Assembly: GCA_947460565.1 (NCBI GenBank)
Contig: CANHJJ010000130.1
Span: forward strand, 1 to 5,907
DNA: 5,907 bases
DNA from: Bacteroidota bacterium
GTDB taxonomy: Bacteria; Bacteroidota; Bacteroidia; UKL13-3
Reading direction: 5' to 3'
Below, in pieces: positions 1 through 5,907 of this stretch (position 1 is the first letter of the stretch; each line of letters starts with the position of its first letter). The notes under the pieces were generated by a model that ran no database searches, was not told the origin of the DNA, and saw only the letters and a program-made list of their open reading frames with translations. Position numbers and translations under genes: made by a program.

Positions 1-6
1 AAGAAT

Positions 7-1476
7 CTACCTACTGTAATTTGGAGCTTCTTTGGTAATGGTTACATCATGTGCATGGCTTTCTTTAGAGCCTGCAGGTGTTATCTTGATAAACTTGGCT
101 TTTTGCAAGCTTTCAATATCAGGAGCACCGCAATAACCCATACCTGCGCGTAATCCACCCACAAACTGGTATACCACTTCTTTTAATGTTCCTTTATATG
201 GCACAATACCTACAATACCCTCAGGTACCAATTTAGAAATTTCGTCTTCGGCATCTTGGAAGTACCGGTCTTTGCTGCCTTCTTTCATGGCTTCAATACT
301 ACCCATGCCTCGGTAAGATTTAAATTTACGTCCTTCATAAATAATGGTTTCACCCAAACTCTCTTCAACACCTGCAAAGATAGAACCTGACATTACTGTG
401 CTTGCGCCTGCTACCAATGCTTTCACAAGGTCGCCACTGTATCGAATACCACCATCTGCAATCACGGGAACACCTGAACCTTTTAGGGCTTTAGCCGCTT
501 CGTAAACAGCCGTTAATTGTGGTACTCCAATACCCGCAATGATACGAGTGGTACATATTGAACCCGGTCCTACACCCACTTTCACACCATCGACTCCCGC
601 ATCTAGCAGGGCCTTTGCTCCTTCTCCTGTGGCTACATTACCCGCAATGATATCAAGGTTGCTAAAGATGCTTTTCATACGTTTTACCTCTCCCAACACA
701 CCCTTGGAGTGGCCATGAGCGGTATCAATGATAACTACGTCCACACCCGCTTTCACCAAGGCTGAAATGCGCTCTTCGGTATCAGCGGTAACACCCACAG
801 CAGCACCCACTATAAGTCTACCGTGCTTGTCTTTACAAGCATTGGGGTGTGCTTTAATTTTAAGAATGTCTTTATAGGTAATTAATCCTTTTAGCTTGCC
901 ATCTTTGTCAACTACAGGAAGCTTTTCGATTTTATATTGTTGTAAGATGGTTTCAGCTTGGGTTAGGCTTGTTCCTTCAGGCGCAGTAATCAAATTTTTT
1001 GAAGTCATTACCTCACTCACTTTGCGACCCATGGCTTTTTCAAAACGTAAATCTCGATTGGTTAATACACCCACCAAAATACCATTTTCATTTATAATAG
1101 GAATGCCACCAATTTTGTTTTCGCTCATCAGTTTATGAGCATCTTTTAGGGTAGCATTTTCATGAAGGGTAACAGGGTCAAGTATCATTCCGCTTTCGCT
1201 TCTTTTTACACGTCTTACTTCGCTAGCTTGCCTATCGATACTCATATTCTTGTGTAGAATACCAATTCCACCTTCTTGTGCCAATGCAATAGCCAATCTC
1301 GACTCGGTTACAGTATCCATTGCTGCAGATAGCATAGGAATGTTAATTCGGATGTTTCGAGTCAGTAAAGTTGATGTATTTACATCGCGAGGAAGGATTT
1401 CTGAAAAAGAAGGAAGAACCAATACGTCATCGTATGTTAGGCCTTCACCAAAGAATTTATTGTTGTCGTGTATCAT
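7..1476 (-). CDS. guaB: Inosine-5'-monophosphate dehydrogenase (IMPDH)
   Basis: This cytosolic enzyme oxidises IMP to XMP with NAD+, the committed step of GMP synthesis. The 489-residue product has the usual bacterial length and is complete: it opens with MIHDNNKFFGEGLTYDDVLV, typical of the family, and ends EAPNYSR followed by TAG. A (beta/alpha)8 barrel is split by a tandem CBS (Bateman) pair at about residues 95-210, which in this family binds purine nucleotides allosterically. The IMPDH signature reads VKVGVGPGSICTT, with the catalytic cysteine at C308. The NAD-site motif YRGMGS and the mobile flap SKDRYFQ follow, giving the catalytic pair R404/Y405. The C-terminal ESHAHDVTITKEAP segment is also conserved. 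No key residue is missing. The gene diverges from the beta-barrel gene and has its own promoter. Its transcript end lies outside the window. The identification is secure from motifs alone. Confidence 0.98.
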   Translation of the reverse strand: MIHDNNKFFGEGLTYDDVLVLPSFSEILPRDVNTSTLLTRNIRINIPMLSAAMDTVTESRLAIALAQEGGIGILHKNMSIDRQASEVRRVKRSESGMILDPVTLHENATLKDAHKLMSENKIGGIPIINENGILVGVLTNRDLRFEKAMGRKVSEVMTSKNLITAPEGTSLTQAETILQQYKIEKLPVVDKDGKLKGLITYKDILKIKAHPNACKDKHGRLIVGAAVGVTADTEERISALVKAGVDVVIIDTAHGHSKGVLGEVKRMKSIFSNLDIIAGNVATGEGAKALLDAGVDGVKVGVGPGSICTTRIIAGIGVPQLTAVYEAAKALKGSGVPVIADGGIRYSGDLVKALVAGASTVMSGSIFAGVEESLGETIIYEGRKFKSYRGMGSIEAMKEGSKDRYFQDAEDEISKLVPEGIVGIVPYKGTLKEVVYQFVGGLRAGMGYCGAPDIESLQKAKFIKITPAGSKESHAHDVTITKEAPNYSR

Positions 1477-1506
1477 GGCAAATAATTGCTTCTATTATTT
1501 GCGGTG

Positions 1507-1535
1507 CAAAAGTAGCCGAAATTTGCGGATTACAA
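1507..1535 (-). promoter_or_regulatory. guaB promoter, Bacteroidota type
   Basis: Read on the minus strand, TACTTTTG (1514 down to 1507) matches the Bacteroidota -7 consensus TAnnTTTG exactly. A TTG (1535 down to 1533) lies 18 bases upstream and fits the -33 element. Transcription would begin near 1500-1502, leaving a leader of about 25 bases before the ATG at 1476-1474. No convincing Shine-Dalgarno sequence precedes the ATG, as is usual in this phylum. The consensus is established knowledge; its use here is inferred. Confidence 0.7.
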
Positions 1536-1588
1536 GATTTTTTTAGAAAATCCATAAAATTTAATACCCCAACAATCTTGTTTAGCCA

Positions 1589-1596
1589 TACATTCG
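1589..1596 (+). promoter_or_regulatory. Candidate -7 element for the beta-barrel gene
   Basis: TACATTCG is a near match to TAnnTTTG, with C for T at the seventh position. It sits 17 bases before the ATG at 1614. No TTG lies at the expected 17-23 base spacing upstream, so only the core supports the call. It falls within the 137-base divergent spacer shared with guaB, where I see no other feature. Confidence 0.35.
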
Positions 1597-1613
1597 CGCC
1601 CACAATTTCAGGT

Positions 1614-2434
1614 ATGATTAGAGCTTATTTATTGCCACTTTGGCATTTGCTCTTAAATCTTCCGCTCAAACTCAATCGATATTCAATTCACAAGGAGTGT
1701 TTTACATCAGTTGGGGCTATAACAGAGAGTCCTACTCTAACAGTGATATACATATTAAAAACACCCAAACAGCCAATTATGATTTTGTTCTAGAAAATGC
1801 AGGTGCCCATGATAAGCCAGGTTTTAACAGTGGCTTGCAAGATTTTTTAAGCAAGGATTTAACCATTCCGCAATACAATTTTCATCTGGGTTATATGTTC
1901 AACAACAAACGCGATTTGGGTATTGAAGTAAGTTGGGATCATTTAAAATATGTGGTGAATGACAATGCCACAATGCATATCAAAGGATAAATAAATGGCT
2001 ACACCATTGATAAGGACACGTTTGTAACCCCTAATTTCATTCACTTGCAACATACCAATGGCAACAATTACCTAATGGTGAATTTAGTAAAAAGACGCAC
2101 TTTGTATAAGCACAAATATGTAAGCATAGATTTGCTAGGCAAGATAGGAGTGGGTCCGTTGGTGTCTTATAGTATATCTAAGATTATGGGCGATAACAAT
2201 TTGGGAAGGTTTAGAATACATGGTTATGTAGTGGGTGCAAATGCCTGTGTAAGAATGAATGTGCTGAAATATTTGTTCATTCAGCCTTCCTTCCAATATG
2301 CATTTGCAGATTACATGAGTACAGAGTTAGGTGCTGATGCTGTTGGTAGAGCTACTCATCAGTTTTCTTCATATACCCTAATGCTTGAAGGAGGTATCAA
2401 CCTTCCTTTCAATTGGCCAAGATTTAAAAAATAG
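1614..2434 (+). pseudogene. Outer-membrane beta-barrel-like protein, broken by a frameshift and a nonsense codon
   Basis: The reading frame from 1622 to 2434 encodes a protein rich in alternating aromatic/polar strands (GVFYISWGYNR, YNFHLGYMF, LGIEVSWDHLKYVV, FIHLQHTNGNNYLMVNLV, FIQPSFQYAFADY). This looks like a small Bacteroidota outer-membrane barrel of perhaps eight strands; I cannot name its function. There are two lesions. First, the only plausible ATG (1614-1616) is one base out of frame with the body, and a TAG closes the body frame at 1619-1621. One extra A after 1619 would give MIKSLFIATLAFALKSSAQ, a textbook signal peptide. Second, an in-frame TAA at 1988-1990 splits the gene, and the same frame continues immediately as INGYTIDKDTF to TAG at 2432-2434. 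With both repaired the product would be 273 residues. The rest of the frame is undamaged, so the lesions are recent or are sequence errors. A TTG start at 1640 would leave a product without a full signal peptide, which is unlikely to be functional. Confidence 0.75.
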
Positions 2435-2469
2435 TTATTTCTTCAACAAAATCTCGAAGGGCTATTTTT
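2427..2469. terminator. Imperfect inverted repeat, possible terminator after the beta-barrel gene
   Basis: The outer arms AAAAATAG (2427-2434, overlapping the stop codon) and CTATTTTT (2462-2469) are perfect 8-base complements. An inner CTTC/GAAG pair (2441-2444 and 2456-2459) encloses an 11-base loop. The stem is AT-rich and interrupted by unequal bulges (6 and 2 bases), so it would be weak. The A-run on one side and T-run on the other are nevertheless what a terminator between 2434 and the next start at 2491 would look like. Confidence 0.35.
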
Positions 2470-2476
2470 GTTTCCT

Positions 2477-2484
2477 TATATTCG
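2477..2484 (+). promoter_or_regulatory. Candidate -7 element just before the LtaS-like gene
   Basis: TATATTCG resembles TAnnTTTG and is followed by CG, exactly as in the element at 1589. It ends 6 bases before the ATG at 2491, so a start site at the usual distance would fall at or beside the ATG and give a leaderless or nearly leaderless message. No TTG is found at -33 spacing, which keeps confidence low. Confidence 0.3.
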
Positions 2485-2490
2485 CGATTT

Positions 2491-4386
2491 ATGCTAAAAA
2501 ACTTGGTTTATATAAAACAACTGCTAAGCCGCATTAGTATTGCTTTTGTTTTGTATAGCCTTTGCCGATTGCTTTTTCTTCTTTTTAATCCCAGCCTATT
2601 TTCATATGGCTTTGCTGATTTGTTTAGCGCTTTTTGCTATGGCATTTTGTATGATAGTTCAGCCATCATATATACCAATGGTATTTTTATCTTTATGCAT
2701 CTTATCCCTATTAAACAAAGGGATTCAAAGTGGTACCAAAATTTTTTAAAGCTTTATTTTTTAATAATAAATTCTGTAGCTGTTCTTATTAATTTAGCAG
2801 ATTCACAGTATTTTAAATTCAGTGGAAAACGCAGTGGAATCGAAGTGCTTGCCTTAAAAGATGATTTCATCCCCATGCTTGGATCGTATATGGCCGACTT
2901 TTGGTTCGTTCCTTTTTTGGTAGCTATTTTCGTTTGGATTATGTTATTTTTTTATAAAAAAACATACTTCAGTCAGGCAAAAGAATTTAATCGAAATGGT
3001 AAATTTATTGCCTTAGAATTAGTTGTTATGCTATTAGGTTTTGGACTTAGTTTAATTGGAGTTAGAGGGGGACTTCAAATGGTTCCTATAAGCAGTTTTG
3101 ATGCAGCTAGACAGACACGTGCAGAGTTGGCTCCACTAGTAATTAATACCCCTTTTCAACTCATCGTAAGTTCACAACAAGGTCGACTAAAAGAGCAGCA
3201 TTATTTTTCGGATGAAGTAGCAAAAAAATATTTCAATCCTATTGTTATTCCCAATACAGCTAAGGATGCAACAAAGCCCAATATGGTATTAATTATAGTT
3301 GAAAGCCTAGGTAAAGAATACATTGGTTATTACAACCATGGCAAGGGGTACACACCTTTTCTAGATTCATTGATGAAGCACAGTCGGGTATACCAACATG
3401 CATATGCCAATGGAAAGCGTTCAATTGAAGGCGTTCCTTCAAGTATCATGGCGCTGCCCTCACTAATGGATAATGATTATATCAGTAGTGTTTACCAAAG
3501 TAATACCCTTTTTAGTACTGCCTATTATTTACAAAAGTTGGGTTATCAATCTGGGTTTTATCATGGAGGTAAAAATGGAACGATGAGCTTTGATAACATG
3601 GCTGCCATAAGCCAAGCAGGTAAATACTTTGGTTTGAATGAATATCCTGACCAAAAAGATTTTGATGGCAAATGGGGGATTTATGATAAACCATACTTAC
3701 AGTACTTTGCTGAACAATGCACAGAAGCAAAACAACCATTTTATAAAACCGTTTTCACCCTTAGTAACCATCATCCATATAGCTTACCACCCAATGAGAT
3801 TGGTAAGTACGCTGAATGTACATTACCTATACATAAAACAGTGCGATACACCGATGAAGCATTAAGAGAATTTTTTTCTACAGCTAACAAACAATCGTGG
3901 TTTAAAAACACTGTTTTTATTATTACAGCAGACCATTCTGCAGAGAATGAAAAAGCCTATTACCAAAGTTCGCAAGGTAAATATGAGATACCTCTCATTG
4001 TTTTTGATGCAAGGTTAGAAAATGGATTTGAGGCACTTCCAGATACAATGGCAACAGTACAACAATTGAGTATTATGCCAATGATTTTAAACATGATTGG
4101 CGTCAATAATGCATACTTTAGTTTTGGTAGCTATGCCAGTGGAGAGCATTTTGCTATGCAGCGCCAAGACGGCTATTATCAGTTCATTCAATATCCTTAT
4201 GTGTACCATTTTGATGGTAGCAACGGGCTTGGTTTTTTTGATTTGAGTAAGGATAGTTTGATGAATAATAACCATCTTAAAAACCCTCAATGTAAGGAAA
4301 GTGTCCATCACCTAGATACCTTAGCTAAAAGCTTTATTCAGCAGTATAATGCCGCATTGATTCATAATATGATGAGGTTGAAATAA
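2491..4386 (+). CDS. LtaS-family membrane phosphoglycerol transferase/sulfatase-like protein
   Basis: This is a 631-residue inner-membrane enzyme of the alkaline phosphatase superfamily, LTA-synthase-like branch. The N-terminal part has about five membrane segments (roughly residues 14-32, 43-72, 83-103, 137-155 and 171-191), followed by the family-typical GVRGGLQMVPI linker. The periplasmic catalytic domain starts near residue 262. Visible active-site elements are a metal-binding E271 in VESLGKE, the likely nucleophile S311 in GKRSIEG, H427 in SNHHPY, and D481/H482 in TADHSAE. All match the LtaS pattern of a Mn-dependent head-group transferase acting on phospholipid; a serine here takes the place of the LtaS threonine. 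Gram-positive members polymerise glycerol phosphate. A Gram-negative Bacteroidota cell makes no classical lipoteichoic acid, so the acceptor is unknown; periplasmic glycan, capsule or lipid modification are possible. The gene appears intact and is flanked by envelope genes without overlap. The family is secure; the exact reaction is not. Confidence 0.92.
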   Translation: MLKNLVYIKQLLSRISIAFVLYSLCRLLFLLFNPSLFSYGFADLFSAFCYGILYDSSAIIYTNGIFIFMHLIPIKQRDSKWYQNFLKLYFLIINSVAVLINLADSQYFKFSGKRSGIEVLALKDDFIPMLGSYMADFWFVPFLVAIFVWIMLFFYKKTYFSQAKEFNRNGKFIALELVVMLLGFGLSLIGVRGGLQMVPISSFDAARQTRAELAPLVINTPFQLIVSSQQGRLKEQHYFSDEVAKKYFNPIVIPNTAKDATKPNMVLIIVESLGKEYIGYYNHGKGYTPFLDSLMKHSRVYQHAYANGKRSIEGVPSSIMALPSLMDNDYISSVYQSNTLFSTAYYLQKLGYQSGFYHGGKNGTMSFDNMAAISQAGKYFGLNEYPDQKDFDGKWGIYDKPYLQYFAEQCTEAKQPFYKTVFTLSNHHPYSLPPNEIGKYAECTLPIHKTVRYTDEALREFFSTANKQSWFKNTVFIITADHSAENEKAYYQSSQGKYEIPLIVFDARLENGFEALPDTMATVQQLSIMPMILNMIGVNNAYFSFGSYASGEHFAMQRQDGYYQFIQYPYVYHFDGSNGLGFFDLSKDSLMNNNHLKNPQCKESVHHLDTLAKSFIQQYNAALIHNMMRLK

Positions 4387-4500
4387 GCTCTTTAAGATTT
4401 ATTTAAATTGAAGTTTATTATTGTTGAGCAGAAAAATTTTGCATTTATGAAAATATTTAGAAAGGCTTGAATTAACTTTGGGTTACTAATCATCTCAGCT
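4387..4500. other. Intergenic spacer between the LtaS-like gene and the surface-protein gene
   Basis: This is a 114-base AT-rich stretch. It holds the promoter core at 4473-4480 and short self-complementary runs (for example AAATAA/TTATTT near 4381-4404) that are too weak to call a terminator. No RNA gene or repeat is visible. Confidence 0.6.
4473..4480 (+). promoter_or_regulatory. Candidate -7 element for the cysteine-rich surface protein
   Basis: TAACTTTG matches the Bacteroidota TAnnTTTG consensus exactly and ends 20 bases before the ATG at 4501. It predicts transcription starting near 4485-4487 with a leader of about 15 bases. No clean TTG lies at the expected upstream spacing; TATG at 4446-4449 is the nearest poor match. 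It suggests this gene is transcribed separately from the LtaS-like gene. Confidence 0.45.
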
Positions 4501-5907
4501 ATGGAGGACAAATACGTAATTACATCGAAAAAATTCTACAGCAAATTTTTATTAATCCTTAGCTTTTTGTTCTGTTGTCTTAACACCAAGGCAGACTTGA
4601 GCGGGGCTGAAATTAGCTACCAATGTTTGGGCAACGGATATTACCAGATAACCATGAAAATGTATCGCGATTGTCAGGGTTCAGGCTTCTGTAATTGTCC
4701 TAATATGACTGGATGTGCCCTTGGAGGTGTAACAGTCAGCTCCGCAAATTCAAGTATTTGTAGTTTCACGCCAATAACTGTTACCATGATTATAGATCCA
4801 TCAGCCGATGTTAGTGGATACGATGTGATTCAATTGTGTAGGTCATCTAAAACGATTTGTACAAATTGTGGTACCAGAACACCAGGAACACTGCTTCCTG
4901 CCATAGAGGTTTATACCTTTAGAGGCATCGTTAATTTAAATTCCTTGCCTAGTAATTGCTGTAAAATAATTGCCAGTTGGACTGACTGTTGTAGAAATGC
5001 AGCTATTACCAATATACAAAATCCAAGTAGTCAGGGTAGCTATGTTTACGCTAGTTTTGATAGGTGTCAAAGCATATGTAACAGCAGTCCAGTTCTTACA
5101 ACAGCGCCTCCTGTCCTTGTTTGTGCAGGTCAAGTTTTTACTTATAATCCGGGTGCAATAGATGCCGAGGGTGATTCATTAAGCTATGATTTGGTAACCC
5201 CATTAATTTCGGCTAATACTCCAGTTCCCTTTAAAACCCCATATTCAGCAAACTATCAATTTCCTATATTGGGCAACAACCCCAATCTACCTCCACCACT
5301 TGGGTTATCTGTTAATCATGTTACAGGTGATATTTGTTTTGTTCCTACAGGAAATTATGTAATTGCTTTTACCGTAGAGATAACAGAATGGAAGCGCGAT
5401 CTTTACGGGCAGTCATTTGAATTGGGAAAATCAAGGAGAGATCTAATGTTTTATTCCGTTACCAGTTGCCAGTCAAATGTGCCCCCTCAAATTATTACTT
5501 ATAATGAAAGTGGGCAGCTTGTAAATAATTTAGGAACTTTAAATAGCAAGCCTGCTAATTATACCCCCAAGAATTCTTGGGCTATATGTGCCAATAAAGA
5601 ATTGTGTTTCTTTATTGAAGCGTCAGATGACAATCTATTTACTGATACAACAGACCTTTTTATAAACGCTTTAGGAACCATTGCTGACACTACCAAAGGC
5701 CGTTATTCATTAACCCCTGTGTACAGCAGACAAACCTATGATAACTCAGACGAACATATAGGTCAGCAAATGTACGACAAATGGAAATTCTGTTGGACTC
5801 CCAATAGTTCCGCATATAGGCCTGATAGGCGACCTTACTATTTTACAGTTTCTGCCAAAGACCGCATGTGTCCTATTCCCGGCCGAAGCATGATGTCTTT
5901 TGCCATT
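4501..5907 (+). CDS. Secreted cysteine-rich surface protein, gliding/T9SS-associated type (partial, runs off window)
   Basis: The frame is open for 469 codons from ATG 4501 to the window edge, with no stop, so the C-terminus is missing. A signal peptide is clear: a basic N-region (KKFYSK, residues 10-15), a hydrophobic core (FLLILSFLFCCL, 16-27) and likely cleavage after NTKA (A31). The mature start GAEISYQCLGNGYYQITMKM, followed by YRDC, resembles the opening of long Bacteroidota extracellular proteins that usually end in a CHU_C or T9SS sorting domain. A cadherin/dystroglycan-like patch follows: DAEGDSLSYDL (from 221), TGDICFVPTGNY (275-286), SRRD (311-314) and TSCQSNVPP (321-329). A second module begins near 340 and includes FCWTP (430-434) and AKDRMCP (452-458). 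The mature part holds 22 cysteines, 16 of them between residues 42 and 208, which suggests disulfides outside the cytoplasm. ATG 4501 is preferred because an in-frame TGA at 4468 leaves no other upstream ATG. The role, perhaps adhesion or motility surface, is inferred; the T9SS signal itself is not in view. Confidence 0.85.
   Translation, partial: MEDKYVITSKKFYSKFLLILSFLFCCLNTKADLSGAEISYQCLGNGYYQITMKMYRDCQGSGFCNCPNMTGCALGGVTVSSANSSICSFTPITVTMIIDPSADVSGYDVIQLCRSSKTICTNCGTRTPGTLLPAIEVYTFRGIVNLNSLPSNCCKIIASWTDCCRNAAITNIQNPSSQGSYVYASFDRCQSICNSSPVLTTAPPVLVCAGQVFTYNPGAIDAEGDSLSYDLVTPLISANTPVPFKTPYSANYQFPILGNNPNLPPPLGLSVNHVTGDICFVPTGNYVIAFTVEITEWKRDLYGQSFELGKSRRDLMFYSVTSCQSNVPPQIITYNESGQLVNNLGTLNSKPANYTPKNSWAICANKELCFFIEASDDNLFTDTTDLFINALGTIADTTKGRYSLTPVYSRQTYDNSDEHIGQQMYDKWKFCWTPNSSAYRPDRRPYYFTVSAKDRMCPIPGRSMMSFAI

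Noticed and set aside
896..1546. Plus-strand open frames opposite the guaB gene.
   Set aside because: They are antisense shadows of a fully conserved IMPDH gene and show no protein-like pattern or independent start signals.
1371..1793. A plus-strand frame of 140 codons running across the divergent spacer and into the beta-barrel gene.
   Set aside because: It overlaps guaB and the spacer, and in the beta-barrel region it is the wrong frame. Only its ATG at 1614 matters, as the original start of the broken gene.
1980..1998. Stop-codon reassignment (TAA read as an amino acid) to explain the split beta-barrel gene.
   Set aside because: The LtaS-like gene ends normally with TAA, and the beta-barrel gene also carries an unrelated frameshift, so reassignment is not needed and would not repair it.
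3512..4311. Minus- and plus-strand open frames of about 75 codons inside the LtaS-like gene.
   Set aside because: They lie within a conserved coding sequence in other frames and have no recognisable protein features.
4447..4500. Short in-frame reading MKIFRKA, then TGA, then ten sense codons leading into the ATG at 4501, which could mean a third broken start or an upstream leader peptide.
   Set aside because: The protein from 4501 already has a complete signal peptide of its own, and the -7 core at 4473-4480 lies after this ATG, so the mini-frame would probably not be transcribed. It is most likely chance.
4936..5161. Two short open frames, one on each strand, inside the surface-protein gene.
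   Set aside because: They overlap the long open frame, which has a signal peptide and conserved motifs; these are shadows.

Overview
The window looks like a chromosomal segment of a Bacteroidota bacterium, possibly from the Chitinophagales/Sphingobacteriales side, although the finer placement is only an impression. Three things support this. The DNA is AT-rich with no clear Shine-Dalgarno sequences. Promoter cores follow the Bacteroidota pattern (TAnnTTTG with an upstream TTG). The right end encodes a large secreted cysteine-rich protein of the kind found beside gliding-motility and type IX secretion (T9SS) surface proteins in this phylum.

Layout from left to right. (1) A complete guaB (IMP dehydrogenase) lies on the minus strand, with its own well-formed promoter. 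(2) A 137-base divergent intergenic region follows. (3) Next is a plus-strand gene for a roughly 273-residue outer-membrane beta-barrel-like protein. It is interrupted twice: the signal-peptide start is out of frame by one base, and an in-frame TAA cuts the gene in the middle. Everything else in it reads continuously, so it is either a young pseudogene or a place with sequence errors. (4) A 56-base gap holds an imperfect inverted repeat and a promoter-like core. (5) A complete plus-strand gene encodes a 631-residue membrane-anchored phosphoglycerol-transferase-like enzyme of the LtaS/alkaline phosphatase superfamily. (6) After a 114-base gap, the window ends inside a long plus-strand gene whose first 469 codons encode the exported cysteine-rich protein. 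This frame has no stop codon before the window edge.

guaB is core purine metabolism and shows no link to its neighbours. The three plus-strand genes all concern the cell envelope (outer membrane, lipid or glycan head-group modification, and cell surface). Each has its own promoter-like core, so a single operon is not supported. I see no RNA genes, CRISPR array, transposase or prophage genes, and no evidence for a new multi-gene system. The points most worth following are the doubly broken beta-barrel gene, the unknown substrate of the LtaS-like enzyme in a Gram-negative cell, and the cysteine-rich surface protein.
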